From Verrucomicrobiota bacterium (GTDB lineage: Bacteria; Verrucomicrobiota; Verrucomicrobiia; Limisphaerales; J093), in NCBI GenBank assembly GCA_016716505.1, contig JADJWF010000006.1, forward strand, positions 124,001-188,000: a stretch of 64,000 bases of DNA. Direction: 5' to 3'. Below, piece by piece: positions 19,120 to 26,995 of the stretch (positions within the stretch are counted from its first letter, which is position 1; every line of letters starts with the position of its first letter). Position numbers and translations under genes: made by a program. A model generated the notes under the pieces. The model saw only the letters and a list, made by a program, of their open reading frames with translations, made no database searches and was not told the DNA's origin.

Positions 19120-19319
19120 GGCTGGGAAAAATCCGTCGCGGGGCCGAAGGGATCCGCGTTGGCGGTGCGGTATTTCAGCCGGCGGGGGACGCCAGCCGGA
19201 AACGGGCCTGGGCATGTTCGCGGGCAGACGGTTGAGGATCTCGTTCAAGGGCCCAGGGGACTGCACCGGAAAAACTCTGGCGTTTCCGTCGCGAACCGCG
19301 TGGTTTAGCCTCCCCCTCC

Positions 19320-19946
19320 GTGAGCGAGCAACCACTTCGACGGCTGGGGGTCCTGGGTTCGGGCAAAGGGTCCAACTTCGTGGCCATTGCGGAGGCCTGT
19401 GCCCGCAGAGAGCTGCCGGCGGAGATCGCGCTGGTGGTCAGCGACGTGCCGGATGCGGCCATCCTGGAGCGGGCGCGGGAGCGCGGTGTGCCAGCCCGGT
19501 ATATTCCGCCGGGACGCTTCCGCACCAAGCTCGACGAAGAGGCCGAGGCGGCGTACGTGGCGGCGATGCGGGAGGCGCGCGTGGACCTGGTGGTGCTCGC
19601 GGGCTTCATGCGCATTCTGAAGAGCGAATTCCTGAGCGCCTTTCCGGACCGCGTCGTGAACATCCATCCCGCGCTCTTGCCGTCGTTTCCCGGTCTGGAA
19701 GCGTGGAAACAGGCGCTGGACTACGGGGTGAAAGTGACCGGGGTGACGGTGCATCTAGTGGACGCCGGCGTGGATACCGGCCCGATCCTCGCCCAGGCGG
19801 CCGTGCCGGTGCTGGATTCCGACACGCCGGCGTCGCTGCATGAGCGGATCCAGGAGGTCGAGCACCGCCTGTACCCGGAGGCGATTCGGTCGCTGCTGGC
19901 CGGGGGGATCACCTTCAAGGGCCGGCGGGCGTTGCGGCTGGGCTGA
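19320..19946 (+). CDS. purN: Phosphoribosylglycinamide formyltransferase
   Basis: A 208-residue enzyme of purine synthesis that transfers a formyl group from 10-formyl-THF to GAR. It has the N-terminal GVLGSGKGSNF phosphate-binding loop and the catalytic triad Asn114 and His116 in NIHPALLPSFPG plus Asp152 in DAGVDTGPIL, spaced as in the E. coli enzyme. GTG at 19320 is the only start that gives a complete N-terminus; the 200 bases before it hold no gene. 10-formyl-THF supply is represented later in the window by formate-THF ligase. Confidence 0.95.
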   Translation: MSEQPLRRLGVLGSGKGSNFVAIAEACARRELPAEIALVVSDVPDAAILERARERGVPARYIPPGRFRTKLDEEAEAAYVAAMREARVDLVVLAGFMRILKSEFLSAFPDRVVNIHPALLPSFPGLEAWKQALDYGVKVTGVTVHLVDAGVDTGPILAQAAVPVLDSDTPASLHERIQEVEHRLYPEAIRSLLAGGITFKGRRALRLG

Positions 19947-20072
19947 GCCCGGGCGGCCGCCTTGCCGGGCAAGAGGGGGCGCTTTGGTGCCGTCGCTTCG
20001 CGGAACGCCCCAAGCTTGGGCTTGCCAAAAGGGCCACCCTCCCTAGATTCGCCGCCTTTTAGTGAGCAAGGT

Positions 20073-20396
20073 ATGAATTTTCTGGCGCTGATTCCATTGC
20101 TGGCCCAACAACAAACCCAGCCCAGCCCGCAAGCGCAATTGTGGGGACCCTTGGGGATGTTCGCCATCATGGGCTTCATGTTTTATTTCGCCCTGTGGCG
20201 GCCCCAGCAAAAGAAGGCCCGGGAACACGCCGCGTTGATCAAGTCCCTTAAAACCAAGGATGAGGTCGTGACCAACGGGGGCATCGTGGGCACCATCGTA
20301 TCGGTCAAGGACAAGACCGTGGTCCTGCGCTCGGAGGACGCGAAGATCGAGGTGCTGCGGTCGGCCGTGAGTGAAGTGATCAAGCGCGCCGAGTAG
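20073..20396 (+). CDS. yajC: Preprotein translocase subunit YajC
   Basis: A 107-residue inner-membrane protein with one transmembrane helix (GPLGMFAIMGFMFYFALW), the following RPQQKK motif, and a soluble domain KSLKTKDEVVTNGGIVGTIV characteristic of YajC. It associates with SecD-SecF in the holotranslocon. The secDF gene starts 37 bases downstream on the same strand, the usual order. ATG 20073 gives the right N-terminus. Confidence 0.95.
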   Translation: MNFLALIPLLAQQQTQPSPQAQLWGPLGMFAIMGFMFYFALWRPQQKKAREHAALIKSLKTKDEVVTNGGIVGTIVSVKDKTVVLRSEDAKIEVLRSAVSEVIKRAE

Positions 20397-20433
20397 CCGC
20401 CGGGCTGAGCCCCATACTGCAAGGTCTTTTCCC

Positions 20434-22935
20434 ATGAGTCGAAACGCTTGGAAGTTTCTGCTGGTTGTCTTCGTGGTGGCGTGGTCGCTGTTTGAGTTGT
20501 ACCCGCCCAAGCCGCGCGACCTGATTCAGGTGTTCCAGCAGCTCGCGGAGGCGCCGGATGCCACGTTCAACGAAATTGTCGCCAAGGCCCAGGAGCTCCA
20601 GCGGCAAAACTCGAATCAATTTCTCAACCTCCTCACGGCGAGCGGTACCAACGACCTGAGCCGCTATTTCCCGGATTTTCGCCCCGAGGAAGCCGACCCG
20701 GACGAGGTGAATCGGCTGATTCTCCACCGCGTTCAAGAGCGGGCGGCGGGCAAGATCAAGCTGGGGCTGGATTTGCAGGGCGGCGTGGAATTCCTGGTGT
20801 CCATGGACGCCTCCCGGTTGGAGGACATTTCGGACGTCGCAGGCGCGCGGGCGCAAGTCATTGAGGTGCTGCGAAAACGCGTGGACCGCTTCGGGGTGGC
20901 GGAACCCATCATCAAGCCCATCGGACAGAGCGACATCCTCATCCAACTGCCCGGGCTCAGCGATGCGGAAAAGGAATCGGCCCGCGCCCAGATTCAGCGA
21001 ACGGCGTTCCTCGAATTTCGCCTCGTGCATCCGGAAAGCGATTCCCTCGTCCGCCAGGCAATCATCGAACCCGGCTACGAACTGAAGACCGAGCGGTCCC
21101 GGCGAAAGGATCCCGGAGCGCCGCGCCGCACCTATTTGGTGAGCAAGAAGGCGGAGCGTGGCCTTGGCGGACAGCACGTTGCCTGGTCGGGTGTGCATCT
21201 GGACCCCGTGACTGGCCAGCCAAGGATCAGCGTTCGTTTCAACTCGGAGGGGGCGACGCTCTTTGGGGCGGTCACGCGCGAAAACGTTGGTCGGTTGATG
21301 GCCATCATCCTCGATGGCGAGTTGTATTCCGCGCCGCGGATCAACGAACCCATTCTGGGCGGGAACTGCGAAATCTCGGGGGACTTCGACATCGCGGAAG
21401 CGGCCACGCTGGCCAACGTCTTGCAGAATCCGCTCCAGGCTCCCGTGCGCATTCAACAGGAGCGCAGCGTGGACCCGTCGCTCGGACGCGACTCCATCCA
21501 GAGCGGCATAACGGCGGCGGTGGTGGGCGTGGTGGCCGTGGCGGCGTTCATGCTCGTGTACTACTTGTTCGCGGGGTTGGTGGCCAACCTGGCGCTGGTG
21601 CTCAACATCGTCATCCTTCTCGGCGTCCTGTGCTCCGTGGGGACCACGCTCACCTTGCCGGGCATCGCGGGTATCGTCCTGACGATCGGCATGGCGGTGG
21701 ATGCCAACGTGCTCATCTTCGAGCGTATCCGCGAGGAGCTGGCGGCCGGCAAATCTCTTCGTGGCGCCATCTCGGCCGGCTACGATCGCGCGTTTGGGAC
21801 GATCTTCGATTCGAACCTCACCACCCTGATCGCGTCGGTGATCCTGATCTTCATGGGCACCGGACCGGTGAAAGGCTTCGGCGTGACCCTCACGATCGGC
21901 GTGGCGGCGAGCATGTTCACCGCGCTGGTTGTGACCCGCCTGATTTTCGACTTTCTGCTGAACCGCGGCTGGCTGAAGAGGCTGCCGATGCTGCGGCTGA
22001 TCGGGGGTACGACGATCAACTTCCTCAAGGTGGCCAAACCGGCGTTCATCCTGTCGTGGGTGCTGATCGTGGTCGGTCTCGCCTACGGCGTGTACCGGGG
22101 CAAGGAGGTCTTCGGCGTCGAGTTCAGGGGGGGAGACCAGCTCGTGGTTGGCTTCGCGCAGGAAGTTGGCGTGGACCAGATCCGGAAGACGATCGAGGAG
22201 ATGAAGATTGGCGACGCTATTGTGGGCTACAACACCGACCCTGCGACCGGTCGCAAGACGCTGGGCGTGACCACCGAGGTCGGAACCGGCGGCAAGGTGC
22301 TGGAGGAGTTGCAGAAGCGGTTCCCCGACTCGAAGTTCGAAAGACTCGCGCTGGACCAGGTGGGGGCTGTCGTGGGGCAGGAGATCCAAAAGTCGGCGGT
22401 GATCTCGGTGCTGCTGGCGATGTTCGGCATTCTGTTGTACGTGGCGTTCCGCTACGAATTCTCGTTCGCCATCGGCGCGGTGGTGGCCATCGGGCACGAC
22501 ATTTTGATGACGCTCGGCTTGTACTTCCTTGCGGATCGGCAGCTCAACGCGACGACGGTGGCCGCAGTGCTCACGATCATTGGTTTCTCGATCAACGACA
22601 CGATCGTCATCTTCGATCGGATCCGGGAAGACCTGAAGCTCGGCGTCCGCGGCTCCTTCCTCGAGGTGATCAACAAGGCGCTGAACCAGACGCTGAGCCG
22701 GACGATTATCACGTCCGGGACCGTCTTGATTGCCACGGGGTCGCTGTACATTTTCGGCGGTGGCGCGATCAATGATTTCGCGCTGGCGTTTCTGTTCGGC
22801 ATCCTCACCGGCACGTACTCCTCGGTGTACATCGCCAGCGCGTTGGTTCTGTGGTGGCACCGCGGCGAACGTCCGAAGCTGGGCGCGGGCGCCGAAGTGC
22901 AACCCGTGGCGGGCGCAGCCGCCGCGAGGGCCTGA
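20434..22935 (+). CDS. secDF: Protein translocase SecDF fusion
   Basis: An 833-residue protein joining SecD and SecF. The N-terminal helix (FLLVVFVVAWSLFELYPP) is followed by the P1 region (IKLGLDLQGGVEFLV, then VLRKRVDRFGVAEP) and SecD helices from about residue 350. The SecF half starts near 530 (FLKVAKPAFILSWVLIVVGL), with VEFRGGDQLVVGF, and ends with the conserved helices containing GFSINDTIVIFDRIRED. It uses the proton gradient to pull proteins across the inner membrane in late export. The fused form is known in Bacillus and several other phyla. It is next to yajC. Confidence 0.95.
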   Translation: MSRNAWKFLLVVFVVAWSLFELYPPKPRDLIQVFQQLAEAPDATFNEIVAKAQELQRQNSNQFLNLLTASGTNDLSRYFPDFRPEEADPDEVNRLILHRVQERAAGKIKLGLDLQGGVEFLVSMDASRLEDISDVAGARAQVIEVLRKRVDRFGVAEPIIKPIGQSDILIQLPGLSDAEKESARAQIQRTAFLEFRLVHPESDSLVRQAIIEPGYELKTERSRRKDPGAPRRTYLVSKKAERGLGGQHVAWSGVHLDPVTGQPRISVRFNSEGATLFGAVTRENVGRLMAIILDGELYSAPRINEPILGGNCEISGDFDIAEAATLANVLQNPLQAPVRIQQERSVDPSLGRDSIQSGITAAVVGVVAVAAFMLVYYLFAGLVANLALVLNIVILLGVLCSVGTTLTLPGIAGIVLTIGMAVDANVLIFERIREELAAGKSLRGAISAGYDRAFGTIFDSNLTTLIASVILIFMGTGPVKGFGVTLTIGVAASMFTALVVTRLIFDFLLNRGWLKRLPMLRLIGGTTINFLKVAKPAFILSWVLIVVGLAYGVYRGKEVFGVEFRGGDQLVVGFAQEVGVDQIRKTIEEMKIGDAIVGYNTDPATGRKTLGVTTEVGTGGKVLEELQKRFPDSKFERLALDQVGAVVGQEIQKSAVISVLLAMFGILLYVAFRYEFSFAIGAVVAIGHDILMTLGLYFLADRQLNATTVAAVLTIIGFSINDTIVIFDRIREDLKLGVRGSFLEVINKALNQTLSRTIITSGTVLIATGSLYIFGGGAINDFALAFLFGILTGTYSSVYIASALVLWWHRGERPKLGAGAEVQPVAGAAAARA

Positions 22936-22988
22936 TCACGCGGAAATCGCGGGAAGGAAAGTGGAGCCGGGCGCCCCGGGGCGAAGGC

Positions 22989-25403
22989 TCAGGGCCGGAT
23001 GGCCAGCCGAATGGAGCCCGCCTTCATTCCCCGGGCTTCCCAGCCCGCTTTGTCAAAGCGCACCGTGACCGTCCCGTGTTCCGCTGTACGCAGCACATTG
23101 ATGCCGTGTTCACGCCATCGGTGAACATACTCCGGCGGTGAAAGCGGGGCAGCCGGGTCCGCGTCGTCGAGGATGATCAAATGCGGCCGTGCCGCCTCGA
23201 GCAGTGCGGCCCCGATGGGTTCGCCGCGGCTGGGCGGGCCGGAGATGATGAGGTCCGCCCGCAGGGTGGACCCGCGTTCCGCCAAAGCCCGTTGCCCCTG
23301 GGGGCCGAGGTCTCCCAGAAGCAGAATGCGGGTGCCTTCGATTTCACCGGCGAGCACCAGACAGTTGTCATCTGCGAGGCTCGAAGGGCTGCTGGCGGGC
23401 GGATGCAGGACCCTCCAGCCGCTCCATTCCGTACCGGCCGCGAGAACGCGCAGCGATCCCGCCGCGCGAAAATGCGTGGAGAGCTCCCGATAAGATGGAG
23501 ACCGGAAGGACACGGGCCCGAGACCGACGGTGCGGAGGTGGAAGGCCTCGTCAACGATCCGCCAGCCTCCCACATGCCGGATGTCCCCATGCGTGAACAC
23601 GACGTGGCGGATCCGGTTGACGCCGCGCGCCTGCAGGAATGGCTTGGTGACCAGCCTTGCGTGAGTCTCATTGCCGCAGTCCACCAGCATATCCCGGTCA
23701 TGGCCCGGCGGGTTCAACCAAACGACGCCGCCACTGCGGGTCTCGAGAACCGTCAGCGTCGCCAGCCCCCGCTCCCGCCAGCCCTGCGCCAGCCACGCAA
23801 TGCCGAGAATTCCGATTAACCCCAACGCGCCCCAGCGCCAAACCGGGCGGGCCAGCCATCGCCCGCTGACCCAGATCAGGAGCGCGTACCACCCGAGGAA
23901 ACCCCATACGCCCGGACTGGCGGCGTGGAACCATGCCCCCGGGAGACCCGCCGCCCAATCGCACACAAGCACGGAGCCGGACATCCACAGCCAGGCGCTG
24001 TGATTAAACAACTCCGCCAGACCTGGCCACCAAGCGCCGGCGGTCAGGGCGCCCAGATTGCACATCAAAGCCAGACTGCTTAGGGGCACCACGACCAGGT
24101 TGACCAGCAGGCTCACCGGCGTGACCAGGTGGAAGTAGTGGGCCACGAGCGGCAAGGAGCCCAGCCAGGCCGCGAGCGAGACGCCGAAATTGAGCGTCGC
24201 CCACCGCAGCGGCGGGTCCAGCCAGCGCCGCCACCGGGGCAGCAACTCGCTCGGCAGCAGCGGGTCGTGGTGCAGAAGGCGGTCGCGAAGCCGTTCCAGC
24301 GGGGGGAGCAGCAGGGCCATGCTCAAGACCACAAAGAACGAGAGCTGAAAACTGGCCTGGAAGAGCTGACGCGGTTCCCAGATCAGAATCACCAGAGCCG
24401 ACACGACCAGGGAATTGAGGAGGTCGGCGGGCCGTCGCATCGCCCAGCCCAGGACGACGATGGTCATCATGATCGTGGACCGGATCGCCGACGCCTGCCA
24501 GCCGGTGGCCATCGTGTAAAACCAGATCAGGGGAATCACCACCGCCCCGCACGCCGAGCGTGGGACCTGCAGCACGCGGAGGAGCGCGACGAGCATTCCC
24601 GCGATCAGCGCGATGTGGAGCCCGCTGATTGCGAAGATGTGCATGGTTCCCGTGCGCATGAACGGCTCGGCTACTTCATCCGTCAGCGCCGTGCGCCAGC
24701 CGAGCGTCATGGCCCAGAGCAAGCGCAGGGACTCATCCTCGGCCGGCAGGCCGCGCGCCAAAGCCTTCTGCGCCCAAACCAGAAACCGAGTGGCCAGCGG
24801 CGGCGCCGTGCCCGGGTCCAGCGCTTGCCAGTCGGCAGGCCCGCGGACGCGAAGTTGATGGTAAATCCCCTGCCAGCGGAGGTAAGCGCGGTAGTCAAAG
24901 AGGCCCGGCGCGCGGGGGCCGTCAGGCGGCGAAAGGACGCCTTCGATCTGGACCCGGCCCTCCGCGTGGAACGATGACGGTAGCTGGCCGCGGGTGCTGA
25001 CCACCACCCGGCCGCGGGCGGGGAAGGCCGACTCGTTCAAGAGCAGTTCCTGCACCTCGAGGATCGCGAGGGTGTGGGGTGGCCCGTCGCGTCCCGCGGC
25101 CGGCTCGCGCAAGGTCGGATCGCCCACCAGCGTGCCCCGCAGCGTTGCAATCTGGGCGCTCTCGCCAGCCAAGAGTCGCAAGTCGTGGGGCGAGAGAACG
25201 GCGGTGCGGAGGCTCAGGGAAGCGAAGCCGGTGATCATCGCCAACGGCCAGAGCAGGGCAGCGCGCCAGCGCGGTCGCACAACGCTCAGCACCAGCAGGC
25301 CAAAGCCCGACGCGAGGCACGTCACCAGCGGCACCGTCCACCACGCGGCGATCACCACGCCCAGGGCGTAGGCGATGGCAATCGGCAGGAGCGGTTGCTT
25401 CAT
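22989..25403 (-). CDS. comEC: ComEC/Rec2 DNA-uptake channel
   Basis: An 804-residue polytopic membrane protein. The N-terminal part has helices and the DUF4131-type soluble domain (LPSSFHAEGRVQIEGVLSPP), the middle is the Competence domain with GTMHIFAISGLHIALIAGML, and the C-terminal 250 residues are a metallo-beta-lactamase-like domain with CGNETHARLV and VVFTHGDIRHVGGWRI. ComEC carries single-stranded DNA across the inner membrane during natural transformation. The usual HxHxDH metal motif is reduced (HGDIRH), so the nuclease-like domain may be altered. ATG 25403 is preferred; the frame continues upstream into the VanZ gene. Confidence 0.9.
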   Translation of the reverse strand: MKQPLLPIAIAYALGVVIAAWWTVPLVTCLASGFGLLVLSVVRPRWRAALLWPLAMITGFASLSLRTAVLSPHDLRLLAGESAQIATLRGTLVGDPTLREPAAGRDGPPHTLAILEVQELLLNESAFPARGRVVVSTRGQLPSSFHAEGRVQIEGVLSPPDGPRAPGLFDYRAYLRWQGIYHQLRVRGPADWQALDPGTAPPLATRFLVWAQKALARGLPAEDESLRLLWAMTLGWRTALTDEVAEPFMRTGTMHIFAISGLHIALIAGMLVALLRVLQVPRSACGAVVIPLIWFYTMATGWQASAIRSTIMMTIVVLGWAMRRPADLLNSLVVSALVILIWEPRQLFQASFQLSFFVVLSMALLLPPLERLRDRLLHHDPLLPSELLPRWRRWLDPPLRWATLNFGVSLAAWLGSLPLVAHYFHLVTPVSLLVNLVVVPLSSLALMCNLGALTAGAWWPGLAELFNHSAWLWMSGSVLVCDWAAGLPGAWFHAASPGVWGFLGWYALLIWVSGRWLARPVWRWGALGLIGILGIAWLAQGWRERGLATLTVLETRSGGVVWLNPPGHDRDMLVDCGNETHARLVTKPFLQARGVNRIRHVVFTHGDIRHVGGWRIVDEAFHLRTVGLGPVSFRSPSYRELSTHFRAAGSLRVLAAGTEWSGWRVLHPPASSPSSLADDNCLVLAGEIEGTRILLLGDLGPQGQRALAERGSTLRADLIISGPPSRGEPIGAALLEAARPHLIILDDADPAAPLSPPEYVHRWREHGINVLRTAEHGTVTVRFDKAGWEARGMKAGSIRLAIRP

Positions 25404-25452
25404 GGGCGGCAAGCGCGGTGGCGGTCGCGGCTTCGCCCGAAAAGCAAGCGGC

Positions 25453-25941
25453 TCAGGCGGGTTCCGGCAAGCGTTTCGTGGTTCGCCCCGCAACCCTCCG
25501 GCGCTCCGCCAACCAGATGCCGAAAAGCACCGCTGCGGCCCCGGCCGCGTCCCAGCCCACATCCGAAACGCTGCCGGTCCGACTGGGCACCAGGGATTGG
25601 TGCCACTCGTCGCTCGCGGCGTAGGCGAGGCAAAGCAGCCAGGTCATCGCTGCGTGCCGGCCATTCCAAGCCCAATAGGCAGCTCCGGCCGACCCGCGAA
25701 TCGCCCGATAGACCAGTGCGGCGAGGATGCCGTATTCGGTCATGTGGGCGAGTTTTCGGATGGCAAACTGGAGCCACTGCAACGTGGGCTCGTCCAGTCC
25801 GGGAAAGAGCCACAGCAACAGGGGGCGCAGGAACTGGCCGGTGCTCTCGAACGAGAACAGATTGGTGGAAGCCAGGAAAATCAAACCCATCCACAGGGCG
25901 ACGGGCAGCCACCAGCGGGCCCCGCGGACCGGGCGTTTCAT
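25453..25941 (-). CDS. VanZ-like membrane protein
   Basis: A 162-residue protein with about four transmembrane helices. It has the VanZ-family pattern KLAHMTEYGILAALVYRA and the acidic DEWHQSLVPSRTGSVSDVGWD motif followed by a last helix. VanZ proteins are integral membrane proteins of uncertain role; one confers low teicoplanin resistance. ATG 25941 is the best start; an upstream Met lies in Pro/Arg-rich sequence. Its stop is 49 bases ahead of the ComEC start and its start 14 bases from the pseudopilin stop, so these minus-strand genes may share a transcript. Confidence 0.85.
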   Translation of the reverse strand: MKRPVRGARWWLPVALWMGLIFLASTNLFSFESTGQFLRPLLLWLFPGLDEPTLQWLQFAIRKLAHMTEYGILAALVYRAIRGSAGAAYWAWNGRHAAMTWLLCLAYAASDEWHQSLVPSRTGSVSDVGWDAAGAAAVLFGIWLAERRRVAGRTTKRLPEPA

Positions 25942-25955
25942 TCGTTCGGAAACGC

Positions 25956-26306
25956 TCAGAGTTTGTGATCGAGGAGGCGGCCGAAGTCGCAAGTGGGCGG
26001 CTCCCCGACCCGGTTAAGCTGGTAGGAGCCGCCGGAGGGGCACCGCGGTGGCTCCTCGAGTTTCAACAGCGGCAGAATCTGGCGCCACTCCACCGCGGCG
26101 TTCGTCGGCATTCGGGTCTGCTCAGCCCATTGCCGCTTGGCGGCGTCAATGCGCTCGAGGTGAGCGAGGCAGATGCCGCGCTTCACCTGCTGCCGCTGCG
26201 CCTTGAAGTTGGGCCAGGCGAGCTTGTACAGGAGCAGGCCGATCGCGAGGAGGAAGATGACCTCCAGCAGCGTGATGCCCGACCGGGTGGAATGCTTGAT
26301 GCGCAT
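25956..26306 (-). CDS. Type II/IV pseudopilin-like protein
   Basis: A 116-residue protein with a prepilin leader: MRIKHSTRSG followed by ITLLEVIFLLAIGLLLYKLA, where a prepilin peptidase would cut after Gly10 and Glu at position +5 is kept. The rest is a short soluble domain with RGICLAHLERIDAAKRQWA and two Cys in CPSGGSYQLNRVGEPPTC, probably a disulphide. Verrucomicrobia carry many such lone pseudopilins of unknown assembly. The only secretion or pilus gene nearby is the PilB/GspE-type ATPase at 38.6 kb and ComEC just downstream; a link to DNA uptake is possible but unproven. Confidence 0.85.
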   Translation of the reverse strand: MRIKHSTRSGITLLEVIFLLAIGLLLYKLAWPNFKAQRQQVKRGICLAHLERIDAAKRQWAEQTRMPTNAAVEWRQILPLLKLEEPPRCPSGGSYQLNRVGEPPTCDFGRLLDHKL

Positions 26307-26327
26307 GCCGGTTCCAGACGTTCCGGG

Positions 26328-26849
26328 TCAGTTCTCGTCCTCCGCCTCGGGCGCTTTGCCTTTTTCGTTGCTGCGCGCGAGGATCGCCTCGACGTACACC
26401 AGATTCGTCTCGCCGGCCCGCTGCACCAGCTTGAGCAGGTTGTCCATGCTGGAGACCTCTTCCAACTGCTCCCGGACGAACCACCCGAGAAAGTTTTGGG
26501 CAATGTGATCGCCTTCTTTCACGGCCAAATCCATGAGGCGGTTGATCTGCCGGGTGACGGTTTGCTCCCAAGTGAGTGACAGCTTCACGGCTTCCGCCAC
26601 GCTGGCAAACGAACTCTTCGGCGCCGGGATCGCGGGGATCTTCACCTCGCCCCCCGCTTCCACGATGTAGTTGACGAATCGCATTGCGTGGTCGCGCTCC
26701 TCGTCCGCCTGCCGGTGGAAGCGCGCGGCGAGTTCGTTGAGCCCCTCGCCGGCGAAGTGGGACGCGATGGCCACGTACTGCAGGGAGGCGCCAAATTCAT
26801 TGCCGATCTGCTCGTTGAGCGCGGCGTTCATCTTTTTGCTGATCAGCAT
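26328..26849 (-). CDS. ftnA: Bacterial ferritin (FtnA-type)
   Basis: A 173-residue four-helix iron-storage protein. The ferroxidase ligands are in place: Glu18, Glu51 and His54 (DEERDHAM), Glu95 and Gln128, one residue shifted from E. coli FtnA. No haem-binding Met of bacterioferritin is apparent. It oxidises Fe(II) and stores it in a 24-subunit shell. A good Shine-Dalgarno motif (AAAGGAA) sits about six bases before the ATG, which is unusual among its neighbours. The C-terminal tail is acidic (PEAEDEN). It starts 146 bases from the spermidine-synthase-like gene's stop and ends 21 bases upstream of the pseudopilin gene. Confidence 0.95.
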   Translation of the reverse strand: MLISKKMNAALNEQIGNEFGASLQYVAIASHFAGEGLNELAARFHRQADEERDHAMRFVNYIVEAGGEVKIPAIPAPKSSFASVAEAVKLSLTWEQTVTRQINRLMDLAVKEGDHIAQNFLGWFVREQLEEVSSMDNLLKLVQRAGETNLVYVEAILARSNEKGKAPEAEDEN

Positions 26850-26995
26850 GGGTTCCTTTCCGCTTTGTTTCCTTCGGGCGCTACTCTAGGCCGACCGCGG
26901 TTCAACACAAGCGCCGACCCGGGCGGCCCGCGAGCGACCCCGGCAACGGGCCGGGCACGCCGAGCAGGCGGGTAGGGCGGAGCGTTTCGAGGTCG

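Noticed and set aside
20380..22902. An 840-codon open frame opposite secDF.
   Set aside because: SecDF has clear motifs throughout; the antisense product is Arg/His/Gln-rich and matches nothing recognisable.
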